In this document: positions 11,585-22,870 of the stretch, one piece after another
Layout: each line of letters begins with the position of its first letter
Position numbering within the stretch: position 1 is the stretch's first letter
DNA from: Adiantum capillus-veneris
Taxonomy: Eukaryota; Streptophyta; Polypodiopsida; Polypodiales; Pteridaceae
Length of the DNA: 64,000 nucleotides
Direction: 5' to 3'
Assembly (NCBI GenBank): GCA_014529385.2
Contig: CM043950.1
Span: 77,913,435 to 77,977,434, forward strand
Program-made: the position numbers and the translations under genes
Notes under the pieces: generated by a model
Told to the model about the DNA's origin: nothing
Seen by the model: only the letters and a program-made list of their open reading frames with translations
Database searches by the model: none

Positions 11585-12972
11585 TCACGAAATTGCTCTG
11601 GCTACCTTTGTTTTGGAGCGTCTTGTACTTACCATTTTAGACCATTGTCGCCTTACTTTAGGTACAAGATGTAGCAGTTGTGGCCATGTAATCTTCGGTC
11701 CTTGCTCTGCCACATCCAATGTTAGATCATAGGGCTTAGAACTTTCCCCTAGCTGGAAGTCGGTGATGCCCAATTTCCATCGTGGCCTAGATGGCCTCTT
11801 GCTAGTTTCTCCTTCCATGCTTCTCTCATCATCTGATTGTGTAGCCTTCTCCCTCCTAGCTCTTTTCACAGTCATGGCCTCAAGTGGTTCTAAAAAGGTT
11901 ACCTTCTCCTTACCCTTGTCCCTCTCCTTTGCTCTGGGTGGATCCACTACTATGGCTTTTCCTTTCTCTTCTAGCCTTATGATGTTTACAGGGCGATCAG
12001 GTGGTGGGGCTGGTCGAAAAGGTGGAATGGATGCTTGTAGTGGTGTCTGGGGTGGATGTAGAATTTGTGTTGGTGGGGTTGGTGCTCGGGGTGGGGGTGT
12101 TCTTTCTCTAGGGGGTGGCAATTGGTTCCTCCTACCTCCTCTATTATAGTTTTGTCGTGGTTTGGGACAGTAGTACATATCGTGACCGTCTTCTCCGTAG
12201 TTGTAGCAATGATACTCCCTGTTTTGTCGTCGTGCTCTTCCAGGGTCTTGATCTCTTTCTTGACTCCTCCCTTGTTGTATTAAGTGGACAGACAAATTCT
12301 GCAGTTGGTCACTAATATGGGCCAACATATCTTGTTGGTCATCTCTTACCCCAAGAGCCAGTGGTGGTGGTGGAATGGTGGTTGTCGTAGTTGTTGGTCG
12401 ACGTGATGTTGTTGTTTCTGTTGACTTGGTTTCTTTGGCTTTCATTCGCAGCTTCTTGTCCTTAAGGCGAGCAATCTCAATGGCTAACTCATACTTAGCC
12501 GGGAATCTACCTTTCACCTTCTCCTTGAGAAGCGGCCATAAGCCATGCGTGAACCAATCTTTTTTTAGGAAATCGGGTGCAGCTTCCCCCCTTGCTAGTG
12601 ACTCAACCCACCGTTCCCACAAATCCACAAATTTGGACTCATAGGTGGCATATTCTAAAATACCCTCCTGCTTCAAGTCTCTCAACTTGTCCCACAACTT
12701 TTCTGAAGTGGTACCTCCCCCAAAGCGGTACCTCCCCCAAAGCGCCTCTTAAAAGCAATTTTTAAGGGTTCCCAGTCATCCTTGGTTGCTTGTGGAAGTG
12801 CATTGTACCATGATCTAGCTTCTAGCTTCATGAGATGCTTAAAGATCTTAACCCGGGATTCATCCATATCTTTGTTGCTCACTACACATGCTACTTCAAA
12901 GTCATCTAGGAAGTCTGTTACCAAATCCTCCCCCTTCTTTCCTTTAAATGTTGGAAATGCTACACTTGCCAT
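11585..12972 (-). pseudogene. Ty3/gypsy gag, frameshifted
   Basis: The ATG at 12972 (MASVAFPTFKGKK) starts a capsid-type domain (ARSWYNALPQATKDDWEPLK, about residues 50-70) like plant retrotransposon Gag. A direct duplication of GGTACCTCCCCCAAAGC (12710-12726 and 12727-12743, 17 bp) shifts the frame; the rest reads on from about 12697. A Pro-rich linker follows, with one zinc-knuckle-like motif, CYNYGEDGHDMYYC, in which the second cysteine is tyrosine. Basic and acidic low-complexity segments end at a TGA at 11585-11587. Gag would package element RNA into particles; this copy cannot make the full protein. Confidence 0.88.
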
Positions 12973-13808
12973 GATTACTGAGAGAGAGCTAGAAAGACAC
13001 ACTGCTTAACTTGCAAAAGTTTTTTTCTTCTTTACAAGGAGGTGTGTATACCCTCTTATACTAGGACATAGATTAAAACTTCAAACGGTACATTGCCTTG
13101 TACCAAAGGTAGGACAAATGGTTGATCTGATGCCAGAACCTCAAAAAATTGCTCCCCACCCAGCATGGTGTGAATGACGTTCTGGTAGTGAGCCTTCAAA
13201 TACAGTATCACCTTGATTGAGTGTACACGTGTTGGTATGTGTGATCGCTCTTGAGGTAGGTTGTACTGATTCATGTTAAGCTTAGAGGTGCTTAGTCACT
13301 GTCCAAGCTTGTGGGAGAGGGTGGTGTTCTTTCCTGAAACAAACTCTGTAGATCCCTAGTTTCTCTAGTGAGACTGTGAGCCAATGATTTCGTTATCTGT
13401 GCTGCAGCATCAGGTGCGACTTGAAAACTGACTGTGATAATTACCTCGGTGACTTGAGTTACCCGATTCTCAAAGTAGAATAGTGTTGATTCTCTATTGT
13501 GTAGATCTCCTTCCATTTTGTTGTTGTGGGTTGGTTGTAGGTTGCGGACATTGTTTCGACCTTCTCCTTCTTTTTCTTGGCACTTGGCCTATGTAAATCC
13601 ACTGGGTTTGGCATGTTGGTTGACTCTCCCACTGCAAATCGATTCCCGTTACACCTAGCACTCGAGCTTCGATGGAGATGCGGAGTTCGTCTAGTTGTGC
13701 TTGGAGATCTTCTTCTTTTGTCATCCAATTAGCAAGTCCTGCTAGCCATTCATCCATTCACAATAGTTTAGGGGTTTCAGTCTTGTAAACTGAAGGGTTT
13801 CATGAAAA
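12973..13808 (-). other. Leader between primer-binding site and gag, with remnant open frames
   Basis: On the minus strand, open frames follow the PBS (from 13757: MDEWLAGLANWMTKEEDLQ, a short charged helix-like segment; then 13516-13292 and 13274-13056) but they are in different frames. Tat-like elements can carry an extra ORF ahead of gag, which this could be. I do not recognise the product. Confidence 0.4.
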
Positions 13809-13828
13809 GATCCTCAGTGGGGGAACCA
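13809..13828 (-). other. Primer-binding site candidate
   Basis: Reading the minus strand inward from the 5' LTR, TGGTTCCCCCACTGAGGATC begins two bases after the LTR end. The TGG start fits pairing with a tRNA CCA end; the tRNA identity is not clear to me. Confidence 0.5.
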
Positions 13829-13830
13829 AC

Positions 13831-14036
13831 TGACGGGAGCAAAGCAAACCCCGAACCCTGACGGCTTCTAAAACACCGGGGACCGAATGGCGCGCCTCGA
13901 GCCTGTCATGGTAAAGCAAACAGGGGGCACCACCTAGATTCAGCGACTCGGTCGCAAACAACACACCACCATAACAAAGTTTTCATCCAAGAGAGATGGA
14001 TGCTTGTGCGTAATGATGAAGAGGAAAGGGAATGAG

Positions 14037-14085
<49 letters not shown>

Positions 14086-15415
14086 GAGAGAGTGAGGGAG
14101 GGGGTATAGCGGCTTAGTACTTAGGCACCACAAAAGGATGGCGAATCCACACACCCTTCACACATACACAAGATCACTCCAAACACAAGACTAGGTGGCG
14201 ATTCCGCACACCTCACATGGGCAAAACATTGCAAGAAAACATACTCACAAACCCTCAAGCTTTATTTAGAGAATAAGGCGATGAAGTGGGGAGCATAGGG
14301 TAGGGGAATGAGAAGGGAGAGTGTGGTAGAGCACATGGGGGATAGGTGGGAGTTGATGGCGAAGACTCGCACGAGGGTTATGTCCATCATCCTTCATTTA
14401 GTTTCCCTTCATCTTCCATAGCCCAAGGGTGTAGAGGTCATGCTCAAGACGAGCATTGTGATTGCGGTGATGGTGATGGTGTGGGTGTGTGTGTGTGCAC
14501 TAGGCACACACAGTGCATAGTGTACTCTTTGGTGATGGTGTGTGTCTTTAGTGTGATGGTGACCCCTCTTTATATAGGGGAGGAAGGGGGAGGAATTCTA
14601 GAATTTAGAAATGAAGAAATCATTATCTACATAGGCCATGTGACTGTGGGCCCCACTTGTCTGGCTGTGTGTATATGTGCCAGAACAGCAGTCTCATGAG
14701 AGAGAGACTAAGAGAGAGAGATGGGTTGATGAAAAAAAGTGAGAGGTGACATGGAGAATAAAGTAATTACAAGAGGGGAGAGAGGGGAGTATGTTCAGAG
14801 GTGAATATGTGTGCAGATGTGTGTGAACACAAGAAAATTAGGTAACCACCGGGTGGGGATGGGTCTCTGGGCACCTTTTTCAGTGAAACTGAGTGTGTGT
14901 GAGTGTGGGGGATGTTATTTAGCTACAAGACAAGAGACATGGCACCCTTTAGAGAGAGAGAGGGGGGTATTTGGGTCATGGGATATGATAAGAGAGAGAA
15001 AGAGGGGGTGGGGTATACTATTTTGGAAGAAATGGTAAGTTGCATGTGAGTTAGGGTGCATTATTGGTGAGTTATAATGCATTATTGGTGAGAGGTGGGG
15101 TATCTTGAGGGGAGAGAGAAAGGAGAAAGGACAAGGGGAAGAGAGAGGGGAGTTGACCTTTTGAGTGCATGGAGGAGAGGAAAAGGGACACCCGGCGGGG
15201 CAACAGTGAAGAAAAAGGAGGCAAGGTGGGGATGGGCTACCCCGCAAGCATGAGGTGGCCTATTTTACCTTTCTTATATATTTACATAATCATACTTTAT
15301 TTTTTTCATACTTTTTCCAATGCCTTCTATCACTCCCTCCCTAAGAGGGGGTTTTTATGGGGTGGGGACGAGAGAAGAGGGGTATGGGAGCTTGGCTTGC
15401 GAAAAGCCCCCATCA
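13831..15415 (-). repeat. LTR (5' LTR in element orientation)
   Basis: Partner of 6080-7671, 1585 bp. It carries a longer GA tract (about 14039-14090) than its partner and a different 3' edge sequence near 15325-15365, so the two LTRs differ mainly by indels at simple sequence. Confidence 0.95.
14569..14576 (-). promoter_or_regulatory. TATA box of the Ty3/gypsy 5' LTR
   Basis: The minus strand reads CCCCTATATAAAGAGGGG. The same box is present in the partner LTR at 6792-6799. It lies well inside the LTR, as expected for a U3 promoter driving minus-strand transcription of the element. Confidence 0.65.
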
Positions 15416-15830
15416 CTAGCATAGAGGACATCCTATGGCCTTGGGGCCATAGGGTTTCAATATTGAGCATAGAGTATTTGTTACTAGCATAGAGGCTACC
15501 TTGTGGCCCTAGGTCCATAGGGTGCAAACATAGATAATAGAGGATTTCTTACTATCATACAGGGTACCTTGTGGCCCTAGGTCCATAGGGTGCAAACATA
15601 GAGCATAGAGGATTTGTTACTAGCAAAGAGGGCACCCTTTGGCCCAAAGGCCATAGAGTGACAACATGTAGCATAAAGGGTTTCTTACTAGCATAAGAGG
15701 AAGACCTTGTGGCCCTCAGGTCATAGGGTGCCAACATAAAGCATACATGGTTTCTAACTAGTGCTCATAGAGGGCATCTTGTGGCCCTATGACAACCCAT
15801 GGCCTTAGGGCCATAGGGTGACACATAAAT
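15416..15830. repeat. 68-bp hairpin minisatellite array, copy I (right part)
   Basis: Unit starts at 15416, 15484, 15552, 15620 and 15688 are exactly 68 bp apart. Each unit has a CCTATGG..CCATAGG inverted repeat followed by GCAAACATAGA. This is the continuation of the array cut at 6079 by the Ty3/gypsy insertion and aligns with 18050-18470. Confidence 0.95.
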
Positions 15831-15949
15831 AAAGTACCATATGGCTTTGAATCCATATATCTATTTATATGTTGAGACCTCCCAACAATCCTAACCCTAT
15901 GTCCTTGAGGGCATAAACAAACATATTTTGGATGATCTTAAAGTCATAG

Positions 15950-16568
15950 AGATATCTACAAAGAGAACTGTATGGCCTGAAGGCCATAAGAAACTTAGTC
16001 AAGGAAATCATCCAATGCAAGAAGATCATTGCAATAGAAAATGAGACTTCTGCTCTAGAGCTTAAAGGCATAAATGTTTCTCCAAGGATACTTCTAGGCA
16101 CCACCATCATGAACAAAGAACTAATGTAGCTAGATAAAGATTAGGAATCTCTAGACAATAAGGAGCATAAAAATAAATTCATTGTAGATGTGTTGCAAGT
16201 TAGTAAATTTTCTATTTGGGATTAGTTTTTTCTAAGAGTGTGAAAAAAAAGAGTTATCAAAATGTAGATACTTTGGAATCTAAAATTAGGTTTTCTTTAA
16301 ACTTGCAGTCCTTCAACAAGATATTGTGGATGACAAAGTTTTAATCTCCATGTCAACCAAAGAGTTTCTGACGAAGATGACAAGAATCTACAAGTCTTTG
16401 AAGGTCAACTGCTACAACGACTGGAGATAGATTTAAAGAGTAATCCAATGGAAGAAGACAGTGAAAGTTCCAGAACATGTGCAAGGGAAGAATAAGAATC
16501 TAATAAAAATATTCTAGTAGCCCAAGAGTTGGGAATTGGATTGCATGACACCACAATGGAAGTAGAAG
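15950..16568 (+). pseudogene. Truncated duplicate of the FCP1-like gene 5' region (copy I)
   Basis: It aligns with 18585-19256: the coding-like stretch IENETSALELK and LGTTIM..KELM, a TTTAAACTTGCAG splice-acceptor-like site, and the EEDSESSRTCA coding block. Compared with that copy it lacks about 60 bp after ACTTGCAGTCCTTCAACAAGATAT and stops after GGAAGTAGAAGG, where a T-rich run joins it to the next array. The HAD domain is absent, so this copy cannot encode a phosphatase. Confidence 0.8.
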
Positions 16569-16621
16569 GTTTTTTTTTCTTTTTTTTTTTCTGAAAAGCT
16601 CTTTATATTTCAGAGTATTAA

Positions 16622-18470
16622 CTTACACATTTTGCTAGCATAGAGGACACCCTATGGCCCTAGGACCATAGGATGCCATCATATCCATGTACAATTTCTC
16701 TTTTACCATAGAGGACATCTTATGGATCTAGGGTCATAAGATGCCAACATAGTGCATAAATGGCTTCTTATAAGTATACACGTAAACATAGTGCATGGAG
16801 GGAATTTTACTAGCATAAATATCGCCCTATGGACTTGGGGCCTTAGGGTGCCAACATAAAGCATAGAGGGATTTTTATTAGCACCTTGTTACCTTGGGAC
16901 ACACATGATACCTTGGTCACTATCTGGCCCTCAGACCATATGATAGTAGCATAGAGAACATCCTATAGCCCTAGGGTTTCCTTCTATCCCTAGGGCCATA
17001 CACTGCCAACATATAGTATACATGGTTTCTTCATAGAACAAACCTTTTAGCCCTACGCAATTGGCTGGAAACCTAGACCATATAATGTATCCTACTAGCA
17101 TAGAAGGCACCCTATGACCCGAGGCCAAAGAGTACCAATTTAGGGCATTAAGCGTCTCTTCCTAGGTTAAAGGGCACCTTGTGGCCCTAGGGAGCACCCT
17201 ATGGCCCCAGGGCCATAGGGTGTCAACATAATCAAATGGGGTGTAAACTTAGAGCATAGAGGGTTTTTTACTATCATGGAGGACACCCTGTGTCCTTGGT
17301 GCCATAGGGTGCAAACATATAGCATGGAGGGTTTCTTGCTAGCATAGAAAGCACCCTATGGGCTCTCTATGGACTTGGGGCCATATGATTCCAACAAAGA
17401 GCATAAACGGTTTTTTGATAGCATAGAGGATAGCTTATTTCCCTGGGGCCATATGATTCCAACAAAGAGCATAAACGGTTTTTTGATGGCATAGAGGATA
17501 GCTTATTTCCCTGGGGCCATATGATACAAAAATAAAAGAGTCTTAAGAAGGGCACCTAGGCCACTAAATCACCATGGGGCCATAAGGTGGTCTTTGTCGG
17601 GAATGCTCCTAAAGGGTTCCTTGGCTATCCTATGGCCTTTGACTACCAACATAGAGTTTAGATGGTTTCTTACTAACATAGAGCTCACCTTGTGGCCTAC
17701 GGTCTTTAGATGCTAATATAGAGTTTCAATGGTTTCATACTAGGCGTAAGGGGCACCCTATGGCCTTGGGTCCATAGAGTGTCAATGTAGAGTGTAGAGG
17801 TTTCCTTTCTAGCATAGAGGGCACCATGTGGCCTAGGAGCCATTTGATGCACCCTATGGCCCGAGGGCTATAGGTTGCCAATGTAGACCGTAGATGTTTT
17901 CTTTCTAGAATAGAGGGAACCTTGTGGCCTAGGGGCTATTTGGTGCTCCCCTAGAGCATACAAGGTTTCTTAGTAGCATTATAAAGGGTACCTTGTGGCC
18001 CTCAAGTCTCCATAGGGTGCCAACATAGAGCGTAGAGGGTTGTTCTTACTAGCATAGAGGACATCCTATGGTCTTGGGGCCATAGGGTTTCAATATTGAC
18101 CATAGAGGATTTCTTACTAGCATAGAGGCTACCTTGTGGCCCTAGGTCCATAGGGTGCAAACATAGATAATAGAGGATTTCTTACTATCATAGAGGCTAC
18201 CTTGTGGCCCTAGGTCCATACGGTGCAAACATAGAGCATAGAGGATTTGTTACTAGCACATAGGGCACCCTTTGGCACAAACTCCATAGAGTGACAACAT
18301 GTAGCATAAAGGGTTTCTTACTAGCATAAAAGGCAGACCTTGTGGCCCTCGGTTCAAAGGGTGCCAACATAAAGCATATATGGTTTCTTACTAGTGCTCA
18401 TAGAGGGCATCTTGTGGCCCTATGACAACCCATGGCCTTAGGGCCATAGGGTGACACATAAATAAAGTAC
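16622..18470. repeat. 68-bp hairpin minisatellite array, copy II (uninterrupted)
   Basis: It aligns with 4743-6079 plus 15416-15830 and so represents the state before the Ty3/gypsy insertion. It contains extra local unit duplications (for example CATATGATTCCAACAAAGAG at 17381 and 17449). At 17195-17222 thirteen-base arms CACCCTATGGCCC / GGGCCATAGGGTG are perfectly complementary around two bases. No gene is supported here. Confidence 0.95.
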
Positions 18471-18589
18471 CATATGGATTTGAAGCCATATATCTATTTA
18501 TATGTTGAGACCTCCCAACAATCCTAACCCTATGGCCTTGAGGGCATAAACAAACATATTTTGGATTATGTTAAAGTCATAGAGATATC

Positions 18590-20297
18590 AAGAAAGAGAA
18601 CCGTATGGCCTGAAGGCCATAAGAAACTTAGTCAAGGAAATCATCCAATGCAAGCAGATCATGGCAATAGAAAATGAGACTTCTGCTCTAGAGCTTAAAG
18701 TCATAAATGTTTCTCCAAGTGTACTTCTAGGCACCACCATCATGGACAAGGAACTAATGTAGCTAGATAAAGATGAGGAATCTCTAGACAATAAGGAGCA
18801 TAAAAATAAATTCATTGTAGATGTGTTGTCAGTTAGTAAATTTTCTATTTGCGATTAGTTTTTTCTAAGAGTGTGAAAAAAAAGAGTTATCAAAATGTAG
18901 ATACTTTGGAATCTAAAATTAGGCGTTCTTTAAACTTGCAGTCCTTCAACAAGATATGGAGGCTGACAAAGTTTTACTCAAGATTGTTGATATAGAGGAT
19001 TCTAATGCCATTGACCCTACTGAGAAAGATTCTATCAATCTCCATGTCAACCAAAGAGTTTCTGACAAAGATGATAAGAATGTACAAGTCTTGAAGGTCA
19101 ATTGCTACAACGACTGGAGATAAATTTAAAAAGTAATCCAATGGAAGAAGACAGTGAAAGTTCCAGAACGTGTGCAAGGGAAGAAGAAGAATCCAATGAA
19201 ATTATTCTAGTAGCCCAAGAGTTGGGAATTGGATTGCATGACACCACAATGGAAGTTCCAGAACATGCGCAACGCCAGAAGGAGAATCCAACACAAATAT
19301 TTTAGCACCCCAGGATTTGGAAATCGAAGTGCATGATGAGTCAGACCTTCCATCCACCAACAAACCAATGCTGACTATAATAGTGAGCTTGTATGGATTT
19401 TTCCTGAGGAGATGCTGGGAAAAGTCCAAGAAAATGAAGAGCTTAAAGTTTGGACATGAGCATATTGTTCTTTGTCTAGGATGCATTGAGTTTTTAAAGG
19501 CTCTATTTAGCAATTTCAATGTAGGGATATGGTCAGCTGCTAATGACATGCATGTTGTGGACATCATCAAGATCTTAGAAAAGGAAGCTAAAGAAAAATT
19601 TCTATTCTTTATGATCTGGGGGCAAAGCCAATGTCAACCATGCGTAGAATCAAGGATCACTCGCTTAGATAATTCAGGAGTAGAAGCACTTTTCAAACCG
19701 CTGGCTATTGCATCATCAAAATTTGGGCTTGATGCAAGAAGATTGCTTCTTGTAGATGATGAACCATTAAAGGGATGTGTGAATCCTACATTGAATTGTA
19801 TTTTTTCACCATCATTTAATGTTGATGATGAGGAGGATAATATCCTCCTTGGGGAGCTGCTACCATATATCAAAGCTCTCAATCATGTTAATGACATTTG
19901 CACAATTACAGGGTCTCATTTATATGGACAAGCACCCATTTCTCAAGGTCATGACCGTAGAAACAAGGTTGTTGCAGAGTGGGAGGAGAGAAATCTAATT
20001 TTTCTTTGAAAAACCTACTCCACGGGAAGACTACCAGAAGTTTCTCGTCCTCTTCACGATGAGAAAGTTACAATATCTAGCACTAGTGGAATGTCCATTC
20101 AAAGTCAAAACAAGAAACTTTCAGCACGTGATCGAGAAAAATTAAGGGTCTTAAAGAATATCAAATCATTATCAGCCTTGAAAGGTACAGAAGCAATCAT
20201 GCTTGCCCAAAAATTGGTATACAAGGAGCCTGTGATCAAAGTACATGAAGCCAGGAATTATATAAAGCATCTAAAAATTGAGTATGATCTCAAATAG
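18590..20297 (+). pseudogene. FCP1/NIF-like HAD phosphatase-like gene, damaged
   Basis: Coding-like segments: 18600-18850 (IENETSALELK..), an acceptor-like CTTGCAG at 18942-18948, acidic segments (DSNAIDPTEKDS; EEDSESSRTCAREEEES), then a HAD domain of the FCP1/NLI-interacting-factor type at 19370-20297. Clear blocks are FLKALFSNFNVGIWSAAN, FFMIWGQSQCQPC, LLLVDDEPLKGCVNP and LLPYIKAL. FCP1-type enzymes dephosphorylate proteins such as the RNA polymerase II tail with a DxDx(T/V) nucleophile. Here the equivalent stretch reads VSLYGFFL, so the nucleophile aspartate is missing. A frameshift near 19310 and a TGA at 20007 (reading continues in frame to 20297) also break it. The array copies lie directly upstream. 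Confidence 0.72.
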
Positions 20298-20770
20298 CCC
20301 TATATCAAGAAATGATGAAGCAATGTTTTGTAACATTTTGTCATTTACAAAGATCTTTATGTACTTAGAGACTTTGTTAGAGTGCTTAGGGTTTCAAGAT
20401 ATATGAAGATGTAAATGATTAATAGTTGTTTAAATTGTCTTTCAATACTATAAGTAACTTCTGAGTTTCATGTGCCAAATGCTCTTTTTTTTAAAAGCTT
20501 TTATAGTTGTTTGCTTTGAAATTTGAGTTCACTGCTCCATCAAGGACAATCTACATGCTCATAAGGTCAAATCTCACCCTATATGTCCTTGGGGGAATTT
20601 CACTTTATGGTCTCAACACCCTATGAATCTAAGGCCATAGGGTCATAGTTTGGCATGTGTTCTTGCATAGGACTTACTAAGTGTAACCACAAACTAGCAC
20701 CCTATGTTCCTAAGTTCTTCAACACACTTAAGATCTCTATATTAACTTTTTTTTTAAAATCATTTCAGGG

Positions 20771-21547
20771 CTTCTAAGAAAAAATGTTTTGTTATTAGAT
20801 TATCACAAAATAGAGGAGCTCCCTTTCATATTACATCAAATATCACATTCAAACCAAGAGCAATGGTTTCATTATCTACCAACATCTTTCAAACAGGACA
20901 AAAGAACACTTATCTTGGATTTAGAGGGTGTGCTTCTTGCAACATTTGAGCTTCAATCAAGGCCAACTTGGACCAAGTACATGTGTATTGTAGAAGATAG
21001 CAATGACGTGTATGCGGTGCGTCCAGATGCAGAGTATTTCTTAAGATTTTGCTTTGAGTTCTTTGAGGTTTGGATTTGGAGCTACCATCATTTACAAAAA
21101 GCTCAACACATAATCAAGACCTGTTTTCCTACACAAAGTCACAAATTCAAGATGATTATGGATAACCGGTGCTACCAAAATTCAAATTTCATGATCGGTT
21201 ACAAAAGAGCCTATCACAAAAATCTTTCAACCATATGGAAACTATTTGATTATTTAGATGGGGGCAACACTATAATATTTTATGATAGTCCATATCGAGT
21301 GATGTGGAATATGCAAGGAACTTATATGATTTTTCCAAAGTTTTGGAACCAACCTACTCAATTGCTTCAAAGTTTTTTAAAAGATGAAATTGTTCCATGG
21401 TTATGTGGATGGTTGTATGCTAAAGACAAGAGAGACTATACCATAAGAAATTTTGTAATGTTTCATTCTGATCCTGAGACTCACTATGTAATGCAATGTT
21501 ATATGTCTCAAAGGACTCAAAATCTCAAGAGAAGGAGGCCATTTTAA
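20771..21547 (+). CDS. FCP1/NIF-like HAD-domain protein, 252-codon open frame
   Basis: The ATG at 20789 opens 252 codons. A TTTCAG splice-acceptor-like site at 20764-20769 precedes it, so it may be an exon of a longer gene, perhaps joined to the damaged HAD gene upstream. RTLILDLEGVLLATFEL (about residue 38) matches the FCP1 motif I position with the first aspartate kept and the second acidic position D to E. VRPDAEYFLRFCFEFFEVWIWSY and IIFYDSPYRVMWNMQGTYMIFP correspond to the later HAD blocks, with the usual DD pair reduced to YDS. The chain ends in a basic KRRRPF. Probably a diverged or inactive phosphatase-like protein; there is no sign of frame damage. Whether it is expressed cannot be told. 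Confidence 0.6.
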   Translation, partial: LLRKNVLLLDYHKIEELPFILHQISHSNQEQWFHYLPTSFKQDKRTLILDLEGVLLATFELQSRPTWTKYMCIVEDSNDVYAVRPDAEYFLRFCFEFFEVWIWSYHHLQKAQHIIKTCFPTQSHKFKMIMDNRCYQNSNFMIGYKRAYHKNLSTIWKLFDYLDGGNTIIFYDSPYRVMWNMQGTYMIFPKFWNQPTQLLQSFLKDEIVPWLCGWLYAKDKRDYTIRNFVMFHSDPETHYVMQCYMSQRTQNLKRRRPF

Positions 21548-22258
21548 GTGTACTAGTTAAGTATTCTAAATAGCATCTACCGAGTATTTGGCAATGTGTA
21601 CTTTTCAAAATTTAAACTTGATGGAATGTTGTGGGATATCTTGAAACATCTTTAAGCTGTTTTTTTAATGAAGTGTATCCTATTGTCCGGAGACTTCTCT
21701 CATTCAAGTTCTTTGGTTTCATTGTTTGATGCTTCTATGGTATTGTTAACTTTTTCTTCTTATTAATTGTCTTTATTAAGTGATCCAAACAATCAAAATT
21801 TCTTGACATTTGGTAGTGTTACAAAATGGTGTTTTTGGAACACCCTCAATCTTGGAGATATCATACTCTTTCTAGTTAGTCTTTTATTGTATATGCGATG
21901 AAGACCATCATTTTTATGAAACTGTCAAGTTGGTGGTAATCTTTATGTTTATACTTTATACTATTTTGACATAATCAATGTATAAAATGCCTATTATTCA
22001 CATCAAATGGTGTTTTTAAACACCTCCTTTTTTTGAGACACCATCTCTAAAACCTTTGAGTGAAGTTTTAAAGCATGTACTTGATGTAAAAAATCTTCAT
22101 CTTAACATTGATTCTTTGGCACAAACTTATATTAGGAGTTTTTATATTGTAGTTTTATGTTAAGAAATAATTTCAAAGTTAGAATTATGATAGTTTATCT
22201 AAGTAAGTGTCTCATCTAACTTTGTATAGTTAAATAAAATACCAAATTGAATTATAGG
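21548..22258. other. AT-rich spacer with GGTGTT..AACACC hairpins
   Basis: No gene is supported. AATGGTGTTTTTGGAACACC (about 21826) and AATGGTGTTTTTAAACACC (about 22006) are short inverted repeats related to the 88-bp repeats at 1311-1575. Confidence 0.6.
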
Positions 22259-22870
22259 TGCAATAGATGACATCTTATGGTCTTAGGGCCATAGGATACT
22301 CTATAGTATTGTTTATATTATTTAATTGTTTGTGAACATAGATCATAGAGGGTTTTTTGCACTACCATAGAGGATATCCTATGGCTTTGGGACCACATGG
22401 TCTTAATATTGAGCGTAGAGGATTTCTTACTAGCATAGAGGGTACCTTGTGGCCCTAGGTCCATAGGGTGAAAACACAGAGTATAGAGGATTTCTTACTA
22501 GCGTAGAGGGCACCCTATGGTCTAAGGCCATATGGTGACAACATATAGAATAAAGGGTTTCTAACTAGCATACGAGGCACACCTTGTGCGCCTGGGGACA
22601 TAGTGTGCCAACATAGAGCATAGAAGGGTTTCTTATTGGCATAAGAAACATCTTGTGGCCCTAAGACAACCTATATCCTTAGGGACATAGGGTGGCACAT
22701 AAATAAAGTCCCATATGGATTTGAAGGACTGGACCTCTGTACGTTGGGACTAGCTAACAATCCTAACCCTATGGCCTTGAGGTCATAAAGAGACATATTA
22801 AAGTCATAGACATGTCTACAAAGAGCACCATATGGCCTTAAGGCCATAGGTGCAATAGATGGCATCTCAT
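22259..22870. repeat. 68-bp hairpin minisatellite array, third block
   Basis: Unit starts are at 22430, 22498 and 22565 (68 and 67 bp), with the same CTAGCATAGAGG and CCATAGGGTG words and CCTATGG/CCATAGG inverted repeats. It is more diverged than the other blocks. The following 22871-23401 is AT-rich with no gene seen. Confidence 0.88.

Larger units (their letters stand above)
6080..15415 (-). mobile_element. Full-length Ty3/gypsy LTR retrotransposon, Tat-like, inactivated
   Basis: Two long terminal repeats (6080-7671 and 13831-15415), each with TG..CA ends, enclose a minus-strand gag-pol. The order is gag, protease, reverse transcriptase, RNase H, a second archaeal-type RNase H and integrase. 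The second RNase H points to the Tat/Ogre branch of plant Ty3/gypsy elements. The insertion site is defined by the duplicate array: 18040-18060 reads TTCTTACTAGCATAGAGG, while here CTTACTAG precedes the element and CTAGCATAGAGG follows it. This gives a 4-bp CTAG target duplication (or 5-bp ACTAG if the terminal A belongs to the target). Coding damage: one 17-bp duplication in gag and four in-frame stops. The LTRs remain very similar, so the insertion is young relative to the array duplication. Confidence 0.95.

Noticed and set aside
15416-15760. CRISPR-like regular spacing with palindromic units
   Set aside because: Whole 68-bp units repeat with no unique spacers, and the context is a plant nuclear genome.
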